DNA of 64,000 nucleotides from Phycisphaeraceae bacterium (lineage in GTDB: Bacteria > Planctomycetota > Phycisphaerae > Phycisphaerales > UBA1924), in the NCBI GenBank assembly GCA_023898685.1, contig CP060234.1:3100001-3164000 (forward strand), given 5' to 3'. The notes beneath the pieces are model-generated. The model saw nothing but the letters and a program-made list of their open reading frames with translations. It was not told the origin of the DNA and did no database searches. The number at the start of each line of letters is the position of its first letter. The first letter of the stretch is position 1. Below are positions 50,394 to 59,376 of the stretch, piece after piece. The position numbers and the translations under genes were made by a program.

Positions 50394-51553
50394 GCTTTCC
50401 CCTCGGTTTGTGCCGACCGCGCCTGTCGCAGCGAACCTCGCCACCGATCCAGCCGCTCCAGGCTCTCGCCGACCCGCCCCGCGGTGATCTCGCCCCGCTC
50501 GACCGCCTCCCGCAGCGCCGCCGCCATCTCCCGCGCTGGGTGCTCGGCCCTCCCCGCCAGCAGATTGAACCCGTCGATCACTAGGTCCACCCCCGCCTTC
50601 ACCGCCAGCACCGCCGCCCGACCCGCGGACCACCGATCCGAGATCGCACGCATGTCGATCGAGTCTGTCACAACCACGCCGTCGAATCCGATCCGCTCAC
50701 GCAGCACCCCGCCGATCACCCGACCCGACAGCGACGCCGGCAGTTCCTCATCCCGACCCCTGTGCATCACGTGAGCCACCATCACGGCAGGTTGAGGCAT
50801 CGACGCCGCTCCCCGCTCCGCGAGTAGCACGCGGTACGGCTCCAACTCCCGATCCTGATGCGTCCCCGTGATGTCCACGACCCCCTCGTGCGAATCGCCC
50901 GCCACCGACCCATGCCCCGGGAAGTGCTTCAGACACCCCCCGACGCCCCGAGCCGCGAGCGCCTCCAGCACGATCCCCGCGTTCTCGATGACAACGCCGA
51001 TATCCCCTCCGAACGCCCGCCCCTTCCCCGCGATCACCGAACTCGCCGGATCGATCGCAAGATCCACACACGGCACCAGGTTCACATCGATCCCCGCGTC
51101 CGCCAGTTGCCCCGCCTGCCGAGCCGCCTCCGTGCGCTTCTGCCCAGATTCCAGCTCTGCGAACTCCGCCGCACTGACGCCCGCCTGGAATCCCCTCCGC
51201 TCGTTCAGCCGGCTCGACCGCCCACCCTCCTGATCCACGCAGATCAGCACGTCCTCACCGAGCCGCTCCCGGATGAACCCCGTCAGCCGCCGAAGTTGCA
51301 CGGGCGAAACCACATTCCGAGGGCACGCCAACGCCGCGGCCTCCGGATCCTCGCCGCGTTCCACACGCCCACGCCACGCCGGCACATCAACGTCAAACAG
51401 GATCACCCCGCCCACGCCCGCCTCGGCGCACGCCTCCAGATCCGCCCGCAGCACCGCATCGTCCGGCCCCGCCCCGCGCACGCCGACGCACAGCAATCGA
51501 CCTATCTCGCCGGCGTGGCCGCGGCCCTTCACGCCCCAGCCCCCGCCCGACAA
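50390..51553 (-). CDS. Glycoside hydrolase family 3, beta-N-acetylhexosaminidase-like
   Basis: 387 residues, single (beta/alpha)8 domain like NagZ. CVDQEGGRSSRL, VPCVDLAID, KHFPGHGSVAGDSHEGVVDI (with the Asp-His acid/base loop of NagZ-type enzymes) and the nucleophile in VVVTDSIDMRAI are seen. It would release terminal N-acetylglucosamine. No signal peptide is seen, so it probably acts in the cytoplasm on imported material. Overlaps the GH130 gene by 25 bp and the transporter gene by 4 bp. Confidence 0.87.
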   Translation of the reverse strand: MSGGGWGVKGRGHAGEIGRLLCVGVRGAGPDDAVLRADLEACAEAGVGGVILFDVDVPAWRGRVERGEDPEAAALACPRNVVSPVQLRRLTGFIRERLGEDVLICVDQEGGRSSRLNERRGFQAGVSAAEFAELESGQKRTEAARQAGQLADAGIDVNLVPCVDLAIDPASSVIAGKGRAFGGDIGVVIENAGIVLEALAARGVGGCLKHFPGHGSVAGDSHEGVVDITGTHQDRELEPYRVLLAERGAASMPQPAVMVAHVMHRGRDEELPASLSGRVIGGVLRERIGFDGVVVTDSIDMRAISDRWSAGRAAVLAVKAGVDLVIDGFNLLAGRAEHPAREMAAALREAVERGEITAGRVGESLERLDRWRGSLRQARSAQTEGKA

Positions 51554-52506
51554 TCCGCGATCAGCTCACCCACCGTCGATATCGCCAGCCCGACCACGGT
51601 GTCCGCCGCCCCGTAGTACACCCGTACGGCACAATCCGCCCCCGCGAACCCGTCGGCATCGACCCCGTCCACCACCATCCCGCTCGGGAACACCACATTC
51701 GGCACCTGCCCAACGAGCTCCCACATCTCGCGGGGCTCGAGGACGTTCAACCCCGCGCGCGCCACCACCTTCGTCGGATCCTCCAGATCCAGCAGGCACA
51801 CCCCCGCCTGGTAGATGTTGCAGCTCGCGAAGTGCGTCGCCACGCCGTGGTAGATCAGCAGCCACCCTTCCCGCGTCTTCACCGGCGGAGGCCCCGCCCC
51901 GATCAGTTCGTCCCACAGCCGCGCCCGCCCCGACATCACCTCGCCCGCATCCTCCCACGCCGCGAGATCGTCCGACACCGCCAGCGTGATCACCGACCCG
52001 CTCGCCGGGCCCCCCGTTCGCGTCACCCGGTTGGGCCGCTCGAGCCTCGCGAACCGCCCCGCGATCTTCTCGGGGAACAACACCCCGTTCCGCCGATCCC
52101 CCGCGCGGTCCATCGACACGAGCGACCACCGCGCCCAGTCCTCGCTCCTCGCCACAACCAGCCGGCACGCGTCGTCCAGATCCGCCGCCAGCACCGCGTA
52201 GATCGCTTCACCGATCACCGTCAGCCTCGGGTCGTATAGGTGGTGGACCCGCACGCCCGTCTCCGCCAGCCCCTCAATCTCCACCACCCGCGCCTCGACC
52301 CGCACCGAGCCATCGGCCAGCCGCTCAGCCGGCACCAGCACCGTCCCCCGCCCCCGTGTCTGCACCCGCAGCAGCAACAACTCCCGCCCCCGCCACACGC
52401 ACGCCCCGGGGTTGAACACGCTCGTCACGTCGACGAGGTCCCCCCGCACCGCCGGAACGTCCCCGCGCGTCACGATCGGGTTGCCTATGTCACGAGTCAG
52501 CGGCAC
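51529..52506 (-). CDS. Glycoside hydrolase family 130 (beta-mannosyl phosphorylase-like)
   Basis: 325 residues, five-bladed propeller. NPIVTRGDVP and VFNPGACVWRGRELLLLRVQ at the N-terminus, HLYDPRLT, NGVLFPEKIAGRFARLERPN, GAGPPPVKTREGWLLIYHGV are characteristic of GH130. Members phosphorolyse beta-1,4-mannosyl-glucose, mannosyl-N-acetylglucosamine or mannan oligosaccharides; the exact bond is unknown. Being next to a GH3 hexosaminidase, mannosyl-GlcNAc is a reasonable guess. First gene of the operon. Confidence 0.86.
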   Translation of the reverse strand: MPLTRDIGNPIVTRGDVPAVRGDLVDVTSVFNPGACVWRGRELLLLRVQTRGRGTVLVPAERLADGSVRVEARVVEIEGLAETGVRVHHLYDPRLTVIGEAIYAVLAADLDDACRLVVARSEDWARWSLVSMDRAGDRRNGVLFPEKIAGRFARLERPNRVTRTGGPASGSVITLAVSDDLAAWEDAGEVMSGRARLWDELIGAGPPPVKTREGWLLIYHGVATHFASCNIYQAGVCLLDLEDPTKVVARAGLNVLEPREMWELVGQVPNVVFPSGMVVDGVDADGFAGADCAVRVYYGAADTVVGLAISTVGELIADCRAGAGA

Positions 52507-52523
52507 GGAGCCCTCCTCCCCCT

Positions 52524-52640
52524 AGTGGGACGGGCTTCCAGCCCGTCACTCCAAGTCTCCTTGCCCGCTTGCTCACGCAACCCACACATCCCACGGCACA
52601 ACACCCCGCGCCCCCACGAGCCGCGGGCGCAAGCCCGCGG
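52524..52640. repeat. Solo palindromic arm plus CCGCGGGC hairpin
   Basis: AGTGGGACGGGCTTCCAGCC and following (52524-52552) is a single arm of the family at 13666-13767. Downstream, CCGCGGGC-GCAA-GCCCGCGG (52621-52640) is an 8-bp perfect hairpin. Both lie in the gap between rmuC and the GH130 operon. Confidence 0.75.
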
Positions 52641-52706
52641 AGCGAACCGCCCATCTCTCAACAGGCCCCCGACCGCGTGCTACGTCCGGAGCGACGGAAA
52701 GCCCCA

Positions 52707-54110
52707 TCACGACTCCGATTCCGGCAACAACCCCAACCCCGCCTCCCGGGGCAGCACGTTGATCTGCGGCGGCTCTGCCAATTCTTTCCCGCTCTTCGCC
52801 CCGGCCTCCTCGAAACGCCTCAAGGTCGGCGTCAGCCGCGACTGGATCGACCCCACCGCCTCGTTGTACTTCCGCGTCGCCCGCTCGAGCGCCTTGCCCA
52901 GGTCGTCGATGTGCCCATATGCCACCGCCGCCCTCTCGTGGAGCTCCTTGCCGAGTTCAAAGAGCGCCTGTGCCTGCTCGGTCAAGGCATGTTCGCGCCA
53001 GCCGACCGCCACCGCCCGCAGCAGTCCGATCAGCGTCGCGGGGCTCGCCAGGATCACGTGCGACTCCGCCGCCTTCTCTATCAGGTCGGGCCGTCGTGAC
53101 ATTGCGGCGTCCAGAAAATGATCTCCGGGAACGAACATCACAACAAAGTCAGGCGAGCCCTGGTACTGTTCCCAATACCCCTTCCGGGCCAGCTTCGTCG
53201 CCTGCCCCGCGACATCGGAAGCGAACTTGTCCAGCAGCCGCTCGCGTTCGTCCGCCTCGACCACCTCCACGGCACGCACATACGCGTCAATGTTGCACTT
53301 CGCGTCGACCACCACCACGCGATGATTCGGCAACTTCACGATCATGTCGGGCCGCAACAAGCGGCCCTCATCCGTCTGGGTCGAGCTCTGCTCGTCGTAG
53401 TCGCAATGCTCTGACATGCCCGCCAATTCGGCGATACGTCTGAGCTGGATCTCCCCATACCGCCCCCGCACCTCCGGCCGGCTGAACGCCTGCACCAGCT
53501 TCTCCGTGCTCGTCCGCAGGTTCGCGCTCGCCTCGGTCGTCATCTCGACCCGCTCGCCCAGCTTGTCCAGCCGCTCCCTCGTCTTCTCCAGGGTCTCCCC
53601 GATCGGCTTGACCAGGGCATCCACCGCCTTCTTCCGCTGCTCGAGGTCGCTCTCCGCCTGCTTCATCTGACTCGCGAAGTTCTCCTTCGCCTGCTCGAGG
53701 AACCGCTTCGCGCTCACGTCGAGCACCTTCCCGCTCAGCGACTCGAACTGCGCCTTCAGCTCCTCCTCCCGCTCCCGCAGCCAGTTCTGCAGCCGGGTCT
53801 GCTCCTCCTGCATCCGCCGCTCGCGTTCGGCATGAAGACGCCGGTCCGAGTCCCGCTGCTCTTCCTCGCGCCCGAGTCGCACCTCGAGCTCACGCCGGCT
53901 CGTCTCGGCCGCTTCCAGGGCCCCCCTCAGGTTCGCCTGCATCCCCTCCAGCTTCCCGACTTCCTCCCGCCGCCTCGCCTCGGCCTGCTCGGCATCACGC
54001 CGCGCCTGCACGGTCTCGGCCCGCAGCCGTTCCCGCCCGAGGCCCAGCCACACCGCGACCCCAAGAGCCACCACCAGCCCGACGCCAAGCACGATCGCCA
54101 AGGTTCCCAT
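52707..54110 (-). CDS. rmuC: DNA recombination protein RmuC
   Basis: About 467 residues. An N-terminal membrane anchor (~3-25), a long coiled coil (~30-180) and a nuclease-like domain: EVRGRYGEIQLRRIAELAGM, RPDMIVKLPNHRVVVVDAKC, GSPDFVVMFVPGDHFLDAAM and SPATLIGLLRAVAVGWR. RmuC limits inversions at short inverted repeats in E. coli, which is notable in such palindrome-rich DNA. ATG 54110 or GTG 54116 could be the start. Confidence 0.93.
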   Translation of the reverse strand: MGTLAIVLGVGLVVALGVAVWLGLGRERLRAETVQARRDAEQAEARRREEVGKLEGMQANLRGALEAAETSRRELEVRLGREEEQRDSDRRLHAERERRMQEEQTRLQNWLREREEELKAQFESLSGKVLDVSAKRFLEQAKENFASQMKQAESDLEQRKKAVDALVKPIGETLEKTRERLDKLGERVEMTTEASANLRTSTEKLVQAFSRPEVRGRYGEIQLRRIAELAGMSEHCDYDEQSSTQTDEGRLLRPDMIVKLPNHRVVVVDAKCNIDAYVRAVEVVEADERERLLDKFASDVAGQATKLARKGYWEQYQGSPDFVVMFVPGDHFLDAAMSRRPDLIEKAAESHVILASPATLIGLLRAVAVGWREHALTEQAQALFELGKELHERAAVAYGHIDDLGKALERATRKYNEAVGSIQSRLTPTLRRFEEAGAKSGKELAEPPQINVLPREAGLGLLPESES

Positions 54111-54138
54111 GTCCACAGCCTACACCACAACCGGTAGA

Positions 54139-54190
54139 ACAGGCGTCCCGCCTGTCACATGAACGAGCCTGAAGCGTCAGCGAAGGACGC
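54139..54190. repeat. Palindromic fragments upstream of rmuC
   Basis: ACAGGCG-TCC-CGCCTGT hairpin (54139-54155), then a single arm ACGAGCCTGAAGCGTCAGCG onwards (54163-54190) of the family at 21183-21318. Its partner arm is not seen within the gap. Confidence 0.75.
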
Positions 54191-54307
54191 TCTCCCGGAC
54201 GCCGCTCGGAGAATCGCAACACTCCAAAGGCCCGCTCCGGAGCCGATGAGCGATGGGGGCAGGTTATTCGCTCGCGATTCCGGCTCGTCGGCGTTGCTCC
54301 CCGCCGC

Positions 54308-55432
54308 TCACACCGGCTCGTGCGGATACGCCGCAGCCCGATGCTGGAACGACAGCACCTTCCGGTTCTGGATCACGCCCTCGCGGATCTCGATGCAACG
54401 CCGGATCGTCTCGTCCGCCTCCCACGCCATCGGCCCGCTCATCACGGTTTCGAGGAAGGTCACGACCACCCGCGACAGCTCCCACGACGCGCTCCGCCAA
54501 TGCCAGCTCGGCGAGTGGTTCACGGCGTAGTAGATCGCCGGACCCACCGTGAACGTCGGCTCTTCGAACGAGGTCGGCCTGGCGAACGGGAACCCCATCC
54601 TCTCGTCGCAGCTCACATCGACGATCATCGCCCCGCGCTTGAGCAATTGCTCCTCACCCTCGCGCAGGTACATCAACGGCGCGTCCGTGTCCTGCAAGAT
54701 CCCGTTTACGATGATGTCCGCCCCCGCGATCGCATCCCGCAGCGGCCGCGTCGTGCCGTCCTCCTCGGCCACCGTCAGCCCGCCATCCGTCGCGATCATC
54801 TGCCCGTGCCGGGCCCCCAGGATCATGTTGGTCACCGTCTCGGGGGGGCGCTGGGTGTACACCGTCACGTCGGTCACGCCCTTGGAGAGCAACGCCGACA
54901 CCGCCCCCCGGCTCACCGACCCGAAACTCAGCACCACGGCCTTCATCGGCGGGCCGTAGTGCCCGTCGACCCCCGCGAGCGTCATCGCGTGATCGACGCC
55001 GCAGTACCCCGCCATCTCGTTGTTCCGCGCGAACAGGTGCATGTCGCGCAGCTCACCCCGCCACGCGAACATCGCCTCCCACGCCAGCAGCGTCAGCTTC
55101 CGGTCGATCGCCGCCTGCGTGATCCCGCGCTGCTGCACGCAGTGCGGCCAGCCCCAGTGCACGACACCCTCGCGCATATCGCGCAGGTCGCTCGTCAGGG
55201 GCTTGGGCAGGAGCACCGCGTCGAAGTCATTCAGCAGGCTCTCGCGCGACGCCATCGGCCCGAACCTCGCCTCGATCTCGTCGTCCGGCACGCCGAACCG
55301 CTCTCCGTACCCCGTCTCGAACGTCAGACGCCCGGCGACGGTCGCGGGGATCAGATCGAAGTGATCGGGGTGGATCGGCACCCGCCTCTCGTTCTCCATC
55401 CGCGACGTCCCGACAACACCCAGCGTCAACAT
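54308..55432 (-). CDS. NAD(P)-dependent dehydrogenase, carboxyethylornithine synthase / saccharopine dehydrogenase-like
   Basis: 374 residues. The N-terminal half resembles the alanine dehydrogenase/transhydrogenase fold (NERRVPIHPDHFDL, FETGYGERFGVPDDEI); a Rossmann segment follows (AVVLSFGSVSRGAVSALLSK). ADIIVNGILQDTDAPLMYL and IYYAVNHSPSWHWRSASWEL look most like N5-(carboxyethyl)ornithine synthase, and more distantly the lysine-forming saccharopine dehydrogenase. The next gene upstream is a saccharopine-reductase-type enzyme, which suggests shared work on lysine or ornithine derivatives. The substrate is not certain. Confidence 0.7.
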   Translation of the reverse strand: MLTLGVVGTSRMENERRVPIHPDHFDLIPATVAGRLTFETGYGERFGVPDDEIEARFGPMASRESLLNDFDAVLLPKPLTSDLRDMREGVVHWGWPHCVQQRGITQAAIDRKLTLLAWEAMFAWRGELRDMHLFARNNEMAGYCGVDHAMTLAGVDGHYGPPMKAVVLSFGSVSRGAVSALLSKGVTDVTVYTQRPPETVTNMILGARHGQMIATDGGLTVAEEDGTTRPLRDAIAGADIIVNGILQDTDAPLMYLREGEEQLLKRGAMIVDVSCDERMGFPFARPTSFEEPTFTVGPAIYYAVNHSPSWHWRSASWELSRVVVTFLETVMSGPMAWEADETIRRCIEIREGVIQNRKVLSFQHRAAAYPHEPV

Positions 55433-55470
55433 CCGAAACCTCCCGAACCTGGCCCCGATCTCCCAGCCCT

Positions 55471-55538
55471 CGTGGGACGGGCTTCCGGCCCGTCTCTTCT
55501 TTGCCTCTTCTCGGGGAGACAGGCGTCTCGCCTGTCTC
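55471..55538. repeat. Palindromic fragments between the two dehydrogenase genes
   Basis: CGTGGGACGGGCTTCCGGCC onwards (55471-55496), a single arm of the 13666 family, then the perfect 10-bp hairpin GAGACAGGCG-TCT-CGCCTGTCTC (55516-55538). Confidence 0.8.
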
Positions 55539-55565
55539 GCGCCTTGCGTCGGCGCTCTCCACTCC

Positions 55566-56909
55566 TTACCCGAGCCGTTCGACCTTCTCCTCGAACTTCA
55601 GCCCCTCGCGCTCCAGCGCCGCCAGAATCGGCTCGTAGATCTCGGGCTCCGTCGGGATCCGCGACCCACGCAGCTTCAGCCGCCCGTCGAGCAACTCCCG
55701 CACCGCGAGGGCCGTCGGCAGCCCGACCGACACCGACATCGCCGTGAACCCCGCCGCCTTGCCCTCCGACTTGAACGTCGATGTGATCCGCTCCGCCGGC
55801 CGGTCCGGATACTCCACGTCCATCGAGTGCAGCAGGATTACCAGGTCGCGGTCGCTTTCACGCAGCGGCAGCTTCTTCGACAGCAGATCGACCAGCATCG
55901 CCGCGGCCGTGTCACCCCGACACCCGGTTGGCTCGTCGGCGAGCAGCCCCAGCCACTTCAGGTTCTGCATGATCCGCCCCGTCGGGCTGATTTGGAGGAA
56001 CTTCGCCAGCCTTGATTCGATCGGCGGGCCGGCGTGGCTCAGCGGCAGGAACATCTCCGTCACCTCGCGGTACGTCCGCTCGGCCAATCGCGGGATGCGC
56101 AGATGCTCGTTCGGCAATCCGAGCCGCACGATCTGCGCCCACGTCTCCGACCACCCCGGGTAGCGCAGCGTCCCCCGGATCATTGTGTGCACGCCCTCGA
56201 GCCCGAACGACTGCATGTAGGACAGCGAGTCACGGTTCGGGTAGGCCTCCATCTCGCCTACGCCGTCCACGCTCACGGGCCAGGTGTGGTGGAACACGTG
56301 GTGCCAGGGCACGCATTTGATCGCCCCATCCTCCATGTACTGCGCCCCGTGCTCGGCCGACATCACCACATTCCGTGGGTTCCAGGTGATCACGTACTGG
56401 AGTGGGTTGGTGTCCTGCCCCGGGGCCGGCACACCGCTGCCGTACGAGCGGAACGCCGTGATCCGCCCGCCCTTGGCCCGCACGCCGTGGATGATCTGTA
56501 TCGCCGACATGTGGTCGATCCCCGGGTCCAGCCCGAGTTCGAACAGCAGCAGCACGTCCTTCTTCTTGGCGTCCGCGTCCAGATCACGCACGGCCTGGTC
56601 GCGGTACGACACGCTCAGCAGGTGCTTCCCGTGCGCCACGCAGTCCCACGCCACCAGGTCCTGGTACATGGGCCCGAGCATGTTGATCACCACGTCCGCC
56701 GACTCGATGAGCGACGAACGCCCTTCCTCGTCGTTCACGTCGAATCTCGTCGCGGCCCCCCGGGGGTGGCTCCCTACACGCTCCCGCGCCATCCGCTCGT
56801 CGACGTCGCCCACCGTTACACGCCACCCACCCGCCTCGGCGTTTTGCAGCAGATGGTGGATCAGGTAGGGTGACGACTTCCCGGCTCCGAGAACGAGAAC
56901 GTGCTTCAC
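55566..56909 (-). CDS. Saccharopine dehydrogenase family protein (glutamate-forming type)
   Basis: About 447 residues. Rossmann start HVLVLGAGKSSPYLIHHLL, then ADVVINMLGPMYQDLVAWDC, and ELGLDPGIDHMSAIQIIHGV, the hallmark of the LYS9-type enzyme. It would convert saccharopine to aminoadipate semialdehyde and glutamate, or act on a similar imine. GTG 56909 places the start just before the Rossmann strand; TTG 56921 and two ATG codons further up are possible. Upstream of, and on the same strand as, the CEOS-like gene. Confidence 0.82.
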   Translation of the reverse strand: MKHVLVLGAGKSSPYLIHHLLQNAEAGGWRVTVGDVDERMARERVGSHPRGAATRFDVNDEEGRSSLIESADVVINMLGPMYQDLVAWDCVAHGKHLLSVSYRDQAVRDLDADAKKKDVLLLFELGLDPGIDHMSAIQIIHGVRAKGGRITAFRSYGSGVPAPGQDTNPLQYVITWNPRNVVMSAEHGAQYMEDGAIKCVPWHHVFHHTWPVSVDGVGEMEAYPNRDSLSYMQSFGLEGVHTMIRGTLRYPGWSETWAQIVRLGLPNEHLRIPRLAERTYREVTEMFLPLSHAGPPIESRLAKFLQISPTGRIMQNLKWLGLLADEPTGCRGDTAAAMLVDLLSKKLPLRESDRDLVILLHSMDVEYPDRPAERITSTFKSEGKAAGFTAMSVSVGLPTALAVRELLDGRLKLRGSRIPTEPEIYEPILAALEREGLKFEEKVERLG

Positions 56910-57088
56910 GGATGCGTCCAATTCGATGAGCGGTGTGGGGTCGCACCGGCCGGCCCGGGGCATCACGGCATGGTATGGCACAGTTGAGATTCGGAATGGA
57001 CCGATCTGTCCCTATTCCAATCCCGACGGCAGCTCGTCGCCAGGCTCGAGCGCAGACGACGACGCGTCCCACGAGCCGGCGCACAAAG

Positions 57089-57110
57089 AACCGGCCCAGA
57101 CGGGCCGGTT
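57089..57110 (-). terminator. Likely terminator of rpmA
   Basis: AACCGGCCC (minus), loop GTCT, GGGCCGGTT, then CTTTG. Stem of 9 bp, 27 nt past the rpmA stop; the T run is short. Confidence 0.65.
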
Positions 57111-57136
57111 CGTTCACTCTTGATGGACAAACCGCG

Positions 57137-57433
57137 TCAGCCCGCCTTCGCCGCACGAATCCGCTGCAGCGGAACAGGCCGCACCGCGTCGTTCTCGACC
57201 GGGTCGACGTGAACCTTCCGCCCCTGGAACACGACGCGACCCGTTCCGACGCTGTAGAGCGTGTCGTCGGTGCCCCGTCGCACGTTGAACCCGGGGAGGA
57301 ACTGCGTTCCGCACTGCCGGATGATGATCGAGCCGGGCTTGGCGAACTCGCCGCCGTACAGCTTCACCCCGCGGTACTGCGGGTTCGAGTCGCGCCCGTT
57401 CTTGCTCGAGCCCTGTCCCTTTTTATGTGCCAT
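57137..57433 (-). CDS. rpmA: 50S ribosomal protein L27
   Basis: 98 residues. MAHKKGQGSSKNGRDSNPQY with Ala2, GVKLYGGEFAKPGSIIIRQC, GTQFLPGFNVRRGTDDTLYS; the N-terminus reaches the peptidyl-transferase centre. rplU, its usual partner, is not adjacent. The upstream in-frame extension is promoter, not coding. Confidence 0.97.
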   Translation of the reverse strand: MAHKKGQGSSKNGRDSNPQYRGVKLYGGEFAKPGSIIIRQCGTQFLPGFNVRRGTDDTLYSVGTGRVVFQGRKVHVDPVENDAVRPVPLQRIRAAKAG

Positions 57434-57489
57434 GGCGGTCTCTTCCGGCTGCTGCTCAACCAATCCGATCGCTCGGCCGGACCACCGGC

Positions 57490-57529
57490 CCGGGCCGCAA
57501 CAATAGGCTCCCTCGCGCGTCGCGGTCCA
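57490..57529 (-). promoter_or_regulatory. rpmA promoter with conserved core
   Basis: Minus strand: TGGACC (57529-57524), 18-bp spacer, TATTGT (57505-57500), then TGCGGCCCGG. The core GCCTATTGTTGCGGCCCGG (57508-57490) differs by one base from that of rpmB and by about two from rpmE. Confidence 0.65.
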
Positions 57530-57586
57530 GTGAACGCCGTGGTGCGGGTCCAGGCTGGTCGCCAACGAGGCCCGATAAAACCCCGA

Positions 57587-58252
57587 TCACCGAAGAATCC
57601 AGCGGTCCTCAATCACTTCCGGCTCGGGCGGGCTCTCGGGCGTGATATCCCCCGGCACCCCGTACCGCAACATCCGGGTCTTCCGCAGAATACTCCGGAC
57701 ACGCTCGCCGGTCTTCGGATCTTGCGTGAAGAACGCCTGGCTCTCCCCGCTGAACCCGGCCCCGAACACGATCAACTCGTCCATGCGGTCACTGGGCAGC
57801 CGCCAGATGGCCAGGCCCCGCTCGGTGTTCTCCATCCCTTGGAGCAGCGTGCCGACGATGTTGAGCTGGTCCTGGAGCAGCGGGTCATCGAGCATCTTCA
57901 TGATCGCTTCGGTCACCGCACGAGGGACGCCCCGCCCCGATCGCACCACATCCCCGCGGTCCGTGGCCAGCTCGAAAAGCGGCGCCAGCATCCGGTCCTG
58001 CCCCGAGTGATTGGCGACCCGGTACGTCAGGAAAGCGAACCACACGGGCCCCTCATCCTGCACGTCCAGCCTCACCAGCCGCAGCGGCTCGGGCTTGAAA
58101 TCGAATTCCCAACGCACCGGCACGGGCTCGGGCTCGGGCACCGCGTTTGCCCCAACGGCAACAAAGAGCGTCAGCAACGCCGCCGCCCACCGCAACGACC
58201 CGGTCCAAACTGCCGCATACACGCCTGATGTGCTCATCGCTGGCCTCTTCAT
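57587..58252 (-). CDS. Exported protein of unknown function
   Basis: 221 residues with an N-terminal signal/anchor (WAAALLTLFVAVGANA). The mature part has RWEFDFKPEPLRLVRLDV and a Trp/Phe-rich beta region, and a Pro/Glu-rich end. No family recognised. ATG 58252 (MKRPAMS) or 58237 is the start. Upstream of rpmA on the same strand with about 150 bp between. Confidence 0.65.
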   Translation of the reverse strand: MKRPAMSTSGVYAAVWTGSLRWAAALLTLFVAVGANAVPEPEPVPVRWEFDFKPEPLRLVRLDVQDEGPVWFAFLTYRVANHSGQDRMLAPLFELATDRGDVVRSGRGVPRAVTEAIMKMLDDPLLQDQLNIVGTLLQGMENTERGLAIWRLPSDRMDELIVFGAGFSGESQAFFTQDPKTGERVRSILRKTRMLRYGVPGDITPESPPEPEVIEDRWILR

Positions 58253-58386
58253 CGGGGACGCGCCGGTACCGTACCCTGCCGGCCCACGCGTCGCGTAGAG
58301 GACGCCGATCTCTGATCCGCGTCCCCGGGGGCGTGTTAGTCTAAGGCCCAAGATCCCGGCTGCCAACCGGGAACACCCAGAACCAC

Positions 58387-59376
58387 ATGGACTCCACACC
58401 GCCATCCGATGTCCGACGAGCCACGCCCGCGATGCGGCTGGCCACCGCCGCCCGGCTTGTCGAAACCCGGGGTGTCGACGCCACCGACGCGGGCCTCCGG
58501 TTCCTGTCCCGTGCCGCTGACCACGGCATCGACCTCGAACTGCTCTGGGCCGTCACCCGCGACGGTCAGAAGGTCCGCCAGGCGGCTCTCGTTGTCCCCC
58601 AGCCGGGGCGGACCGCCATGCTCTTCCTGTCGGGCGTCGGCCGGGCCCGCGAGTGCGGCGACCGCCGCCGCCAGCACGAGGACCGTGTCGCGCTCCTCCG
58701 CGGGGTGCTGGCCGAGGTGCCCGCTGTCCTCGCAGATCGCGTCCACCTCGTCCAGGCCCTGCCCGCTCCCGAGGAGTGGTGGGCCACCGAGGCCTTTGCA
58801 GGCGCCGGCATGACCCGTCTGGGCGACCTCGCCTATCTCCGTCGTCCGCTCGCCCTCCCCGTCGCCGGGCTCCTGATCGGCGACTGGCCCGAGGGAGTGA
58901 CGGTCTCACCCCTCCGTGGTCTCGACGATCACCTCGACGGCCCCGCGCTCCGCCGGGCCCTCGAAAGGTCCTACATCGACACGCTCGACTGCCCGGGCCT
59001 CTGCGACCTCCGCGACACACGCGACGTCATCGAGTCGCACCGAGCGACGGGCGAGTTCGACCCCTCTCTCTGGTGGGTGGTGCGTGCCGAAGGCGAGCCG
59101 GAAGGGTGTGTGCTGCTCTCGCCCAGCCGCGAGCAGGACACCGTCGAGCTCGTCTACATGGGCCTTGGGCCCGCGCTGCGGGGGCGCGGACTCGGCCGCC
59201 GATTGCTCGCCTACGCCATCGGGCACGCCCAGCGTTGCCGCCTCGGCACCGTCACGTGCGCTGTCGACTGCCGCAACGAACCGGCGCGCGCCCTCTACGC
59301 CCGGCTCGGCTTCTCCGAGTTTGCGCGCCGCATCGCGTACGTTCACCCTGTGCGCCAGGCGCCAACAGACGGGTGA
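58387..59376 (+). CDS. GNAT family N-acetyltransferase
   Basis: 329 residues. The C-terminal GNAT domain (~165-325) shows VYMGLGPALRGRGLGRRLLA (acetyl-CoA loop) and DCRNEPARALYARLGFSEF. The N-terminal ~150 residues form a second, degenerate GNAT-like half, as in MshD-type tandem proteins. Substrate unknown. Divergent from the exported-protein gene. Confidence 0.82.
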   Translation: MDSTPPSDVRRATPAMRLATAARLVETRGVDATDAGLRFLSRAADHGIDLELLWAVTRDGQKVRQAALVVPQPGRTAMLFLSGVGRARECGDRRRQHEDRVALLRGVLAEVPAVLADRVHLVQALPAPEEWWATEAFAGAGMTRLGDLAYLRRPLALPVAGLLIGDWPEGVTVSPLRGLDDHLDGPALRRALERSYIDTLDCPGLCDLRDTRDVIESHRATGEFDPSLWWVVRAEGEPEGCVLLSPSREQDTVELVYMGLGPALRGRGLGRRLLAYAIGHAQRCRLGTVTCAVDCRNEPARALYARLGFSEFARRIAYVHPVRQAPTDG

